Positions 15,401-23,310 of a stretch of DNA of 64,000 nt are shown here, one piece after another. The stretch is from positions 16,011 through 80,010 of the forward strand of contig DATBIR010000040.1 of NCBI GenBank assembly GCA_036556825.1, in the 5' to 3' direction. Numbering within the stretch: position 1 is the stretch's first letter; every line of letters starts with the position of its first letter. The position numbers and the translations under genes are program-made. The notes under the pieces are model-generated. The model searched no databases, was not told the DNA's origin, and saw nothing but the letters and a program-made list of their open reading frames with translations. Source of the DNA: JAJKJG01 sp036556825 (GTDB lineage Bacteria; Pseudomonadota; Alphaproteobacteria; Rhizobiales; Beijerinckiaceae).

Positions 15401-16963
15401 TCAGCCGTCGAACAGGGATTTCTGCACGGCGCCCGCGTCCTTGCGCCTCGCCTTGACGCCCTCGCTGGTCGCCTTGACCGTGCCGTCGCCGAACTCGATC
15501 GCCAGCGGCTGAGCGGGACCGACAGCCGCGGCGCTGCGCAGCGGACGCCCGTCGTGATCGCGCACCAGCGCATAGCCGCGCGCCAGCACCGCCCGATAGC
15601 CGAGGCTGCCCAGCAGCGCACCGAGGCTGTTCACGCGGTCCTGCTTGCGCTGCACGAGCGTCGTGATCCCCCGCTGCGCCTGGGCTGTCAGTGACGCGAG
15701 CCGCTCGCGGCAACGCTCGATGCGCGCCTTCTCCGCGCGTTCGAGCGCACCGCGGCTGGCGCGAAGCCTCTTTGCCAAACCGTCGAGATGGTCGCGCTGG
15801 CTCCTGATCAGGCGATCCGTGCTGGGCCGCAGCTGCTCCCCTGTCCGCTCGAAGCGGCTCCTGGCGTTTGCAACCCGAATGGTCGGCGAGAACCGCAGGA
15901 GATCGCGGCAGGCCCTGTCGAACGCCCGGTGATGGTCGCGGGCGTTGTGCGCCAGCGCCGGCTTGAGCTTCGCCGAGGCGAGATCGAGGCGCTGGCGCTT
16001 GGCCGCAAACAGGGCGTCGGGGGACGGCAGCGCGCGGGCCGCCGAGCGCAGCTCGCTGCGGCGGGTCTCGAGGCCGCGCAGCATGCCGTCCTCGTGCCGG
16101 CGGCCGAGGTCGCGCACGCTCGTGACGAGTTCGGAGCGGACCGGCACCACCATCTCGGCGGCGCCGGTCGGCGTCGGCGCGCGCATGTCGGCGGCGAGAT
16201 CGATCAGCGTCCAGTCCGTCTCGTGGCCGATGGCTGCGATGAGCGGAATGGCGCTCTCGGCCGCGGCACGAACCACGCTTTCCTCGTTGAAGCTCCACAA
16301 ATCCTCGAACGAGCCACCGCCGCGGGCCACGATGAGCACGTCGGGGCGCGGCAGCGGCCCGACGGCCGGAAGCGCGTTGAAGCCGCGGATCGCAGCGGCG
16401 ACCTCGTCGGCGGAGGTCTCGCCCTGCACGCGTACCGGCCAGACGAGCACGTCGCGCGGGAAGCGGTCTGCGAGACGGTGCAGGATGTCGCGGATCACGG
16501 CGCCGGTCGGCGAGGTGACGATGCCGACCACGCGCGGCAGGAACGGCAGCTTGCGCTTGCGCTCCTGGGCGAACAGGCCTTCGGCCGTGAGCTTGCGGCG
16601 GCGCTCCTCGAGCAGCGCCATCAGTGCGCCGACGCCGGCCGGCTCGAGCGTGTCGACGATGATCTGGTATTTGGACTTGCCCGGGAACGTGGTGATGCGC
16701 CCCGTGACGACCACTTCGAGCCCCTGCTGCGGCTTGATGCGCAGGCGGTTGAAGCTTGTCTTCCAGATCACCGCGTCGATGCAGGCGGTCTCGTCCTTGA
16801 GGCTGAAATACGCATGCCCCGAGGAATGCGGGCCGCGATAGCCGGAGATTTCGCCTCGCAGGCGCACGTAGCCGTAGGCATCTTCGAGGGTGCGCTTGAG
16901 CGCCCCGGCGAGCTCGGAGACGCTCCACTCCGGCGCGTTGGAGGGACTGGGTTGCGGAATCAT
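15401..16963 (-). CDS. xseA: Exodeoxyribonuclease VII large subunit
   Basis: 520 residues; family members are commonly 400-530. ExoVII degrades single-stranded DNA processively together with the small subunit XseB, which is not in this window. Order of parts: an N-terminal OB-fold (about 10-110; WSVSELAGALKRTLE, VRLRGEISGYRGPHSSGHAYFSLKD), then the catalytic region with GIVTSPTGAVIRDILHRL, PVRVQGETSADE, DVLIVARGGGSFEDLWSFNEE and AIGHETDWTLIDLAADMRAPTPTGAAE, then a long Arg/Leu-rich coiled coil, then a C-terminal block (ARGYALVRD). The start has no clear Shine-Dalgarno but fits the family N-terminus. It diverges from purD over 128 bases. Confidence 0.96.
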   Translation of the reverse strand: MIPQPSPSNAPEWSVSELAGALKRTLEDAYGYVRLRGEISGYRGPHSSGHAYFSLKDETACIDAVIWKTSFNRLRIKPQQGLEVVVTGRITTFPGKSKYQIIVDTLEPAGVGALMALLEERRRKLTAEGLFAQERKRKLPFLPRVVGIVTSPTGAVIRDILHRLADRFPRDVLVWPVRVQGETSADEVAAAIRGFNALPAVGPLPRPDVLIVARGGGSFEDLWSFNEESVVRAAAESAIPLIAAIGHETDWTLIDLAADMRAPTPTGAAEMVVPVRSELVTSVRDLGRRHEDGMLRGLETRRSELRSAARALPSPDALFAAKRQRLDLASAKLKPALAHNARDHHRAFDRACRDLLRFSPTIRVANARSRFERTGEQLRPSTDRLIRSQRDHLDGLAKRLRASRGALERAEKARIERCRERLASLTAQAQRGITTLVQRKQDRVNSLGALLGSLGYRAVLARGYALVRDHDGRPLRSAAAVGPAQPLAIEFGDGTVKATSEGVKARRKDAGAVQKSLFDG

Positions 16964-17091
16964 GACCGGAACCTAGTCGCTGCAAGCGGCGAGCGCAAAG
17001 CGGTCGCCCCCGCGGATCCCGGATCACGTCCGAACAAGCTTTTTCGGCGAGGCGGTTCCCACTTCGCCGCATCATGCTTTAAAGCCGGGCC

Positions 17092-18375
17092 ATGAACATC
17101 CTTCTCATCGGCTCGGGCGGGCGCGAGCACGCGCTCGCCTGGAAGATCTCGGGCAGCCCGCTATGTGACCGGCTCCTGATCGCGCCTGGCAATCCCGGCA
17201 CGGCGCGATGCGGCACCAACGTCGCCCTCGACCTGAGCGATCATCGCGCGGTTATCGCGTTCTGCCGTGCCGAGGCGATCGATCTGGTCGTGGTCGGCCC
17301 GGAGGCGCCGCTGGTTGCCGGGCTCGTCGACGACCTCGGGGCCGCCGGCGTCAAGGCGTTCGGCCCGTGCCGGGCTGCCGCGCAGCTTGAAGGCTCGAAA
17401 GCCTTCACGAAGGAACTGTGCCGGGAGTTCAAGATTCCCACCGCCGCCTTCGCCCGCTTCACCGACGCCGAGCCTGCAAAAGCCTATGCGCGCGAGTGCG
17501 GCGCGCCGATCGTCGTCAAGGCCGACGGCCTCGCAGCCGGGAAGGGCGTCGTGGTCGCGGCCACCGTTGCGGAGGCGGAGGCGGCGATCGAAGCCATGCT
17601 CGGCGGTTCCCTTGGCGCGGCCGGCGCCGAACTCGTGATCGAGGAATGCCTCGTCGGCGAGGAGGCGAGCTTCTTCGCGCTGAGCGACGGCATGACCGCG
17701 ATCCCGCTCGGCACGGCGCAGGACCACAAGCGTGTCTTCGATGGCGACGAGGGACCGAATACCGGCGGAATGGGCGCCTATTCGCCGGCGCCCGTGCTGA
17801 CGCCCGAGCTCGAGGCGCGTGTGATGCGCGAGATCGTGCTGCCGACGGTGGCGGGCATGAAGGCGCGCGGCACGCCGTATGTCGGCGTGCTCTATGCGGG
17901 CCTGATGATCACGGCAGAGGGGCCGAAGCTGATCGAATACAATGTGCGCTTCGGCGATCCCGAATGCCAGGTCCTGATGCCGCGCATGAAGACCGACCTC
18001 GTGGCGGCCATGCTGGCGGCCTGCGACGGCGTTCTGAAAAGTTTCGACGTGCGCTGGTGGGACGACGTCGCGCTCACCGTCGTGCTCGCGGCGCGAGGCT
18101 ATCCCGGCGCGTTCGAGCGCGGCTCGGAAATCCGCGGGCTCGCCGCGGCCGAGGCGCTCGACGACGTGCTCGTCTTCCATGCCGGCACCAGGACAGAGGG
18201 CGGCCGCCTCCTTGCCCAGGGCGGGCGCGTGCTCAACGTCACGGCGACGGGCAGGACGGTAGCCGAGGCGCAGGCGCGCGCCTACGAGGCCGTCGCCAGG
18301 ATCGAGTGGCCGCAAGGCTTTTGCCGGCGCGACATCGGCTGGCGGGCGGTGCAGCGCGAACGCCAGCCGGGCTGA
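17092..18375 (+). CDS. purD: Phosphoribosylamine-glycine ligase
   Basis: 427 residues, normal for PurD, which couples phosphoribosylamine to glycine with ATP in purine synthesis. Seen: MNILLIGSGGREHALAWK, VVGPEAPLVAGL, the ATP-grasp lid VVKADGLAAGKGVVVA, DHKRVFDGDEGPNTGGMGAYSP and EYNVRFGDPECQVLMPR, all diagnostic. No obvious Shine-Dalgarno precedes the ATG, but the N-terminus is the family one. No other pur gene is nearby. The dehalogenase-like gene starts 52 bases downstream on the same strand. Confidence 0.97.
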   Translation: MNILLIGSGGREHALAWKISGSPLCDRLLIAPGNPGTARCGTNVALDLSDHRAVIAFCRAEAIDLVVVGPEAPLVAGLVDDLGAAGVKAFGPCRAAAQLEGSKAFTKELCREFKIPTAAFARFTDAEPAKAYARECGAPIVVKADGLAAGKGVVVAATVAEAEAAIEAMLGGSLGAAGAELVIEECLVGEEASFFALSDGMTAIPLGTAQDHKRVFDGDEGPNTGGMGAYSPAPVLTPELEARVMREIVLPTVAGMKARGTPYVGVLYAGLMITAEGPKLIEYNVRFGDPECQVLMPRMKTDLVAAMLAACDGVLKSFDVRWWDDVALTVVLAARGYPGAFERGSEIRGLAAAEALDDVLVFHAGTRTEGGRLLAQGGRVLNVTATGRTVAEAQARAYEAVARIEWPQGFCRRDIGWRAVQRERQPG

Positions 18376-18400
18376 CAATCTCCCCTGACAGGCTATCGTG

Positions 18401-18416
18401 GTGGTTCATGAACCAC
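18401..18416. promoter_or_regulatory. Perfect 16-bp palindrome before dehalogenase-like gene
   Basis: GTGGTTCATGAACCAC is a perfect palindrome, 11 bases before the ATG of the hydrolase at 18428. It could be a dimeric repressor site or, as RNA, a small hairpin over the ribosome-binding region. No regulator gene adjoins, so its role is open. Confidence 0.4.
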
Positions 18417-18427
18417 GGCTCGGCCCG

Positions 18428-19333
18428 ATGACCGATACAGGCGACCTCTTTCCCGGCTTCGACTCGCATTGGATCGATACGGCGGCTGGCCGCATCTTCG
18501 CGCGCAGCAAGGGCGGGGGGCCGCCGCTCATGCTGCTGCACGGTTTTCCGCAGACCCACGCGTGCTGGCACCGCATCGCGCCGGCGCTCGCCGAGACGCA
18601 TCGCGTCGTGTGCATGGATCTGCGCGGCTACGGCTGGTCGTCGGCGCCGCGCGGCGATGCGGCACACGAGACCTATTCGAAGCGCGCCATGGGCCGCGAC
18701 GTGGTCAATGTCATGGAGGCGCTGGGACATGTGCGCTTCGCGCTCGCCGGGCATGACCGCGGCGCGCGCGTGGCCTACCGCCTCGCGCTCGATGAGCCGG
18801 GCCGGATCGAGCGCCTCGCCTTGCTCGATATTCTGCCGACCGCCAGCTACTGGGACAAGATCCGCGCCGGGACGGCGGAGGCGCCGCATTGGCAATTCCT
18901 CGCCCGTCCGGCGCCGGAACCTGAGACGGAGATCGGCAAGGATCCCATCGCCTTTGTCGACGGCCTGCTCGCGCGCTGGTCGCGCGCCGGCACGCTCGAT
19001 GCCTTCGACCCGCGAGCGCTCGCCGCCTACCGGCAAAGCGCCAACGAGCCCTCGCGCATCCACGCCTTTTGCGAGGACTACCGCGCCGGCGCCACGCTCG
19101 ACGACGCGCAGGACCGGGACGATCTGAAAGCCGGACGCAGGATCTCCTGCCCGGTCGTGATCCTGTGGAGCGGCTATCTCGCCCGCGGCGGCGCTACCGA
19201 AACGCCGCCTCAGGTGTGGCGACGGACGTTTGCGCCGGAGGCCGCCGAAGCAAAGGTGAGCGCCGGCCATTTCCTCGCCGAAGAGGATCCCGACGGCACG
19301 CTCGCCGCGCTGCGAAGCTTTCTCGGAACCTGA
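18428..19333 (+). CDS. Fluoroacetate dehalogenase-like alpha/beta hydrolase
   Basis: 301 residues. It follows the fluoroacetate dehalogenase of Rhodopseudomonas palustris (RPA1163) from the first residues (DLFPGF..W, GRIFAR, LLHGFPQTH.CWHR) to the end. The residues known to matter there are kept, with at most one-position shifts: nucleophile D110 in GHDRGAR, carboxylate-binding R111 and R114, D134, halide-pocket H154-W155 and Y218 (CEDYRAG), and catalytic H281 in SAGHFLAEE. The known reaction is hydrolysis of a haloacetate to glycolate and halide. True defluorination cannot be proved from sequence. The start at 18428 matches the family N-terminus. The patatin gene follows two bases after the stop. 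Confidence 0.85.
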   Translation: MTDTGDLFPGFDSHWIDTAAGRIFARSKGGGPPLMLLHGFPQTHACWHRIAPALAETHRVVCMDLRGYGWSSAPRGDAAHETYSKRAMGRDVVNVMEALGHVRFALAGHDRGARVAYRLALDEPGRIERLALLDILPTASYWDKIRAGTAEAPHWQFLARPAPEPETEIGKDPIAFVDGLLARWSRAGTLDAFDPRALAAYRQSANEPSRIHAFCEDYRAGATLDDAQDRDDLKAGRRISCPVVILWSGYLARGGATETPPQVWRRTFAPEAAEAKVSAGHFLAEEDPDGTLAALRSFLGT

Positions 19334-19335
19334 CC

Positions 19336-20154
19336 GTGCCGACGGTCGCGCTCGCGCTCGGAGCCGGCGGCGCGCGCGGCCTTGCGCATATCGCCGTGCT
19401 TGAAGCCTTCGACGAGCTCGGCCTCAAGCCGGTCGCCATCGCCGGCGCATCGATCGGCGCCATGGTCGCGGCCGCCTATGCGGCCGGCCTGTCGGCCAAA
19501 GCAATCCGCGCGCATGCGCAGGATGTGCTGCGCGACCGCGCCACGCTCATGTCGGCGCTGATCCAGTCCCGCAGCGGCCGCCTCACAGGAATGCTCTCGG
19601 CCTTCGGCAATCCGTTTCTGGTCGACAGCGAGAAATTTCTCGACCGGCTCTGGCCGCGCATGGTTCCCGATCATTTCGAAGACCTGCAGCTTCCCTTGAC
19701 GGTGATTGCCACCGATTATCACGCCCGCACCGAGGCGGTGTTCACGAAAGGACCGCTCCTGCCGGCCGTCGCCGGCTCGATCGCCATTCCCGGCCTGGTC
19801 CGTCCCGTCCCTCACGGCGCGCGCATCCTGGTCGATGGCGGCGCGGTCAACCCGCTGCCATTCGACCACCTGGTCGGCCAGGCCGATCTCGTCGCCGCCG
19901 TCGACGTCACCGGGGGGCCGGTCCCGCATGCATCACGCGCCCCGACCAGTTTCGAGATGATGTTCGGAACGCTGCAGATCATGCAGGGCGCGATCGTCGC
20001 CGCGAAGCTCGAGATCCATCGGCCTGCGATCCTGGTGCGCCCGCCGGTCGGGCACTTCCGCATGCTCGATTTCTTCAATGCGCGCGCCATCCTTGCGGCC
20101 GCCGCGCCGGCCAAGGATGCGCTCAAGCGCGAGTTGGAGGCGCACTTCCGGTAA
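19336..20154 (+). CDS. Patatin-like phospholipase
   Basis: 272 residues from a GTG start two bases after the preceding stop. The patatin elements are present: oxyanion loop GAGGARG at 9-15, nucleophile elbow GASIG with Ser39, and the catalytic Asp in DGGAVNPLP. Such bacterial enzymes (RssA/YchK-like) hydrolyse acyl esters of phospholipids or lipid droplets. No signal peptide or membrane span is seen, so it should be cytoplasmic or peripheral. Spacing suggests an operon with the dehalogenase-like gene, though a functional link is not evident. It ends four bases before the convergent tadA stop. Confidence 0.9.
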   Translation: MPTVALALGAGGARGLAHIAVLEAFDELGLKPVAIAGASIGAMVAAAYAAGLSAKAIRAHAQDVLRDRATLMSALIQSRSGRLTGMLSAFGNPFLVDSEKFLDRLWPRMVPDHFEDLQLPLTVIATDYHARTEAVFTKGPLLPAVAGSIAIPGLVRPVPHGARILVDGGAVNPLPFDHLVGQADLVAAVDVTGGPVPHASRAPTSFEMMFGTLQIMQGAIVAAKLEIHRPAILVRPPVGHFRMLDFFNARAILAAAAPAKDALKRELEAHFR

Positions 20155-20158
20155 GGAG

Positions 20159-20620
20159 TCAGCGGCGCGGCGCGAAGAAATCCTGCAGCAGCCGGCCCGC
20201 GTCGCGCGCGCGCATGCCGCCATAGATCTCTGGCGCGTGGTGGCAGGTCGGTTGCGCGAAGAAGCGCGGGCCGTGTTCGACGGCGCCGCCTTTCGGGTCG
20301 GAGGCGCCGAAATAGAGCCGCCGGATGCGCGCGAAGGAGATCGCCGCTGCGCACATGGCGCAGGGCTCGAGGGTGACATAGAGGTCGCAGCCGGTCAGGC
20401 GCTCGTCGTCGAGTGCCTGGCAGGCGGCCCGGATGGCAAGCATCTCCGCATGGGCGGTCGGATCCTTGAGATCGCGCGGCCGGTTGTGGGCCGCCGCGAC
20501 CACAACGCCGTCGCGCACGATCACGGCGCCGATCGGCACCTCGCCTCGGGCGGCCGCGGCCTGCGCTTCGCCGAGGGCCAACGCCATCGGATCAAGTTTA
20601 CCCGATTTCGCGTTCTCCAT
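20159..20620 (-). CDS. tadA: tRNA adenosine(34) deaminase
   Basis: 153 residues. TadA converts A34 to inosine in the tRNA-Arg(ACG) anticodon. The zinc-deaminase motifs are complete: HAE at 57-59 with the proton-shuttle Glu59, and PCAMC at 86-90 with the two Cys ligands. Other family blocks are VPIGAVIV, AHNRPRDLKDPTAHAEM, DLYVTLEPC and FGASDPKGGAV. The ATG at 20620 has GAGG upstream and matches family length. The frame stays open upstream far into the antisense of the next gene; that part is not coding. It diverges from the rluB-type gene across 45 bases. Confidence 0.95.
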   Translation of the reverse strand: MENAKSGKLDPMALALGEAQAAAARGEVPIGAVIVRDGVVVAAAHNRPRDLKDPTAHAEMLAIRAACQALDDERLTGCDLYVTLEPCAMCAAAISFARIRRLYFGASDPKGGAVEHGPRFFAQPTCHHAPEIYGGMRARDAGRLLQDFFAPRR

Positions 20621-20665
20621 CAGGCTGCCTCGCCACCCCCCTCGCACTCTGGTATCAGCACCCCC

Positions 20666-22624
20666 ATGGCCGACAACGACAGGAATGACAACGGGCGCCG
20701 CGCCGCGCGTGGACGCCCGGACCGCCAGCGCCCCTCGAAGGGGCCTTCGGATCGCCCCTTGCGCGGACGTGACGCCGGCGACCGCGCGCCATGGGCACGC
20801 GGTGACGACGGGGACCGTCCCCGCCGGGCGCCGGGCGAGCGCAGCCGCGATGACGACCGGCCGCCACGCGTCCGGCGCGAGGGCGACGATCGACGCCACC
20901 GGGGCGAGCGTCCGTTCCGCAGCCGCGACGACGAGCGGCCACCGCGCTTCCGCCGCGACCGTGACGAGGGGCCGGGCGGCCGAGGGCGGGGCGAGCGGCC
21001 GTCTCGCGGTCGCGATGACGAGCGGCCGCCACGCTTCCGCCGCGAAGGCGAGGAGCGCCCACGCCGGCAAAGCCGCGGTGATGATCGGCCCTTGCGCAAG
21101 CCGCGCCGCGACGACAGCGGCGGCGCCCGGGAGGTCGTTGTGCCCGGGGATCGCCCGGCGGAGCAGCATGAGCGGACGGTGGCGCAGCCGGAGCAAGCGG
21201 CTGAAGAGCGCGTCGCCAAGGTGATCGCCCGCGCCGGCCTCGCTTCGCGGCGCGACGCCGAAGCCATGATCGCGGAGGGCCGTGTCACGCTGAATGGCGA
21301 GGTGCTGAGCTCGCCGGCAATCAACGTCACGCCGCAGGACAGGATCACGGTCGATGGCGAGCCGCTGCCCGCCAAGGAGCGCACGCGCCTGTGGATCTTC
21401 CACAAGCCGCGTGGCCTCGTCACCACGGCGCGCGATCCGCAAGGGCGGCCGACCGTGTTCGAGGGCCTGCCGGAGGAGATGCCGCGCGTGGTTGCGGTTG
21501 GACGTCTCGACATCAACACCGAGGGGGTGCTGCTGCTCACCAACGACGGCGGCCTGGCGCGGGTGATCGCGCATCCGGAAACCGGCTGGCTGCGCCGCTA
21601 CAAGGTGCGCGCCCACGGCGAGATCACACAGGAGCAACTCGATCGCCTGCGTGACGGCATCACCATCGACGACATTGACTACGGCCCAATCGAGGCGAGG
21701 CTTGACCGCATCCAGGGCGACAATGTCTGGCTGACCATAGGGCTGCGCGAGGGCAAGAACCGCGAGATCAAGAACATCCTCGAGCATCTCGGCCTCGCGG
21801 TGAACCGCCTCATCCGCCTGTCTTTCGGCCCGTTCCAGCTCGGCGATCTCGAACCCGGCCTTGTCGAGGAGGTACGCACCAAGGTGCTGCGCGAGCAGCT
21901 CGGGCAGGCGTTGGCCGCAGAAGCCGGCGTCGATTTCGAAAGCCCGGTGCGCGAGCCCATCGCCCCCTTCGGCTCGACGAAGAAGCAGGCGGAGCGCGCC
22001 GAACGGGCGGAGCGCACCGAACGGGCGGAGCGGCCCGAACGTGAAGCGCGACCTCGCGGCAGCGCGCGTGCCGAGCGCGGCCAGGATTACGACGGACGTG
22101 CCCCGCGTAGCCGCCGCGACGATTACGAGCGCCGCGAACGCCCGGCGCCGCGCTCGCGCGACGAGCCGCGCCGCACCGTGTGGCGTGCGGACGAGGACGA
22201 CAGGCCTGGACGCAAGGGCAGGTTCCGCCGCGACGTGGATCCGAAGGAAGCGCGGGCCGCGTCCGGCGCGCGCCGGCACGAGCGCGTCGGTGCGATCGCG
22301 ACGGAAGGCCGCAAGGTGCTGGTTGAACGGCTGGTGAGCGAGCCAAAGCCGGAGCGCACGCGCCCGCCCCGGCGACCGCGCGACGAGGCACGACAGCGCG
22401 GCGACGAACAGCCTCGCGGCCGCGCCAGCCGCGAATTCGGCGAGCGGCCGCGGCGCTCGGGCGATCGCCCCGGCAAAGGGCCGCGCGCCGAGTGGCGCTC
22501 CGACCGCAACCGTGATGAAGGCCCGCGGGGCCGCCCGACAAGCGCGGGCCCCGGCAGGTCGGGGCCGCGCAAGCCCGGACCGGGCGGGCCGCGGCCGCGA
22601 GCCCCGCGCGATCGCCGCCCGTGA
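20666..22624 (+). CDS. rluB: RluB-type pseudouridine synthase with long disordered tails
   Basis: 652 residues, far longer than the ~250-290 of a plain RluB. Residues ~1-170 are an Arg/Asp/Gly-rich tail with a near-perfect internal tandem repeat (DDERPPRFRR twice, coded around 20930-21050). Next come an S4 RNA-binding domain (AKVIARAGLASRRDAEAMI) and the catalytic domain with FHKPRGLVTT, the catalytic Asp in VGRLDINTEGVLLLTNDG and LREGKNREIKNILEHLGL. The last ~200 residues are again Arg/Glu/Pro-rich (AERAERTERAERPER). The core should modify 23S rRNA near the peptidyl-transferase centre. Such tails are frequent in Hyphomicrobiales homologues and may bind RNA or condense. rsmD follows after 22 bases. 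Confidence 0.92.
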   Translation: MADNDRNDNGRRAARGRPDRQRPSKGPSDRPLRGRDAGDRAPWARGDDGDRPRRAPGERSRDDDRPPRVRREGDDRRHRGERPFRSRDDERPPRFRRDRDEGPGGRGRGERPSRGRDDERPPRFRREGEERPRRQSRGDDRPLRKPRRDDSGGAREVVVPGDRPAEQHERTVAQPEQAAEERVAKVIARAGLASRRDAEAMIAEGRVTLNGEVLSSPAINVTPQDRITVDGEPLPAKERTRLWIFHKPRGLVTTARDPQGRPTVFEGLPEEMPRVVAVGRLDINTEGVLLLTNDGGLARVIAHPETGWLRRYKVRAHGEITQEQLDRLRDGITIDDIDYGPIEARLDRIQGDNVWLTIGLREGKNREIKNILEHLGLAVNRLIRLSFGPFQLGDLEPGLVEEVRTKVLREQLGQALAAEAGVDFESPVREPIAPFGSTKKQAERAERAERTERAERPEREARPRGSARAERGQDYDGRAPRSRRDDYERRERPAPRSRDEPRRTVWRADEDDRPGRKGRFRRDVDPKEARAASGARRHERVGAIATEGRKVLVERLVSEPKPERTRPPRRPRDEARQRGDEQPRGRASREFGERPRRSGDRPGKGPRAEWRSDRNRDEGPRGRPTSAGPGRSGPRKPGPGGPRPRAPRDRRP

Positions 22625-22646
22625 CATCTCTCGTCGCGATCAGCTC

Positions 22647-23210
22647 ATGAGGATCGTCGGCGGGCGCTTTCGCGGCCGTCCCCTCAAGGGGCCGGCCTCG
22701 GATGCGATCCGCCCAACCTCGGATCGCCTGCGCGAAACGATCTTCAACATCCTCGCGCACGGCTATGACGATGCGGTGAGCGGCGCGCGCGTGCTCGACC
22801 TGTTCTCCGGCACGGGCGCCATGGGCCTCGAGGCTCTCTCCCGCGGCGCCGCCTTCGCCCTTCTCGTCGACGACAGCGCCCAGGCCCGGGGGCTCATCCG
22901 CGAGAATGTGGAGACGCTGGGCGTCGGCGGCGAAACGCGGCTGTTCCGGCGCGACGCCACGCGCATGGGGCCGGCGGCGCCGAATGAGCCGTTCTCGCTC
23001 GTGTTCTGCGACCCGCCTTACGGCAAAGGCTTGGCGCAACGGGCGCTCGCCTCATGCGCGGCGGGCGGCTGGCTCGGGACGGGCGCGCTCGTGGTCATCG
23101 AGGAAGCCGGCGACGCGGCGGTGACGCTGCCGCAAGGTTTCGCGCTGCTCGAAGGGCGCGATTACGGCGAGGCCCAGGTCGCCTTCGCTCGCTACGATAC
23201 GGAAGCATGA
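22647..23210 (+). CDS. rsmD: 16S rRNA m2G966 methyltransferase
   Basis: 187 residues, typical. RsmD methylates N2 of G966 in 16S rRNA on assembled 30S particles. Motifs: MRIVGGRFRGRPL (family start), RPTSDRLRETIFNIL, SAM site LDLFSGTGAMGLEALSRGA and the catalytic CDPPYGKG (a DPPY variant of NPPY). The start is fixed by the family N-terminus; upstream in-frame starts lie in the rluB tail. It probably forms a two-gene rRNA-modification operon with the preceding pseudouridine synthase. Confidence 0.95.
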   Translation: MRIVGGRFRGRPLKGPASDAIRPTSDRLRETIFNILAHGYDDAVSGARVLDLFSGTGAMGLEALSRGAAFALLVDDSAQARGLIRENVETLGVGGETRLFRRDATRMGPAAPNEPFSLVFCDPPYGKGLAQRALASCAAGGWLGTGALVVIEEAGDAAVTLPQGFALLEGRDYGEAQVAFARYDTEA

Positions 23211-23310
23211 TCCGGCAAAGTGGATGCCGCTTGCCGAAAAGATCCATGCGGCCCACGGACATTGGGGCAGGATCGTTCAATCTGCCTCGGTCTATCCAGT
23301 CGGCGGCGGC

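Noticed and set aside
16964..17091. Sigma-EcfG promoter for xseA (GGAAC near 17050, minus strand)
   Set aside because: The -10 part reads TGTT, not CGTT, and spacing is doubtful; a housekeeping gene is not an expected target.
20621..22627. Very long open frame opposite the rluB-type gene, continuing into tadA
   Set aside because: It mirrors Arg-rich, GC-rich coding sequence; only the last 153 codons (tadA) have family motifs and a ribosome site.
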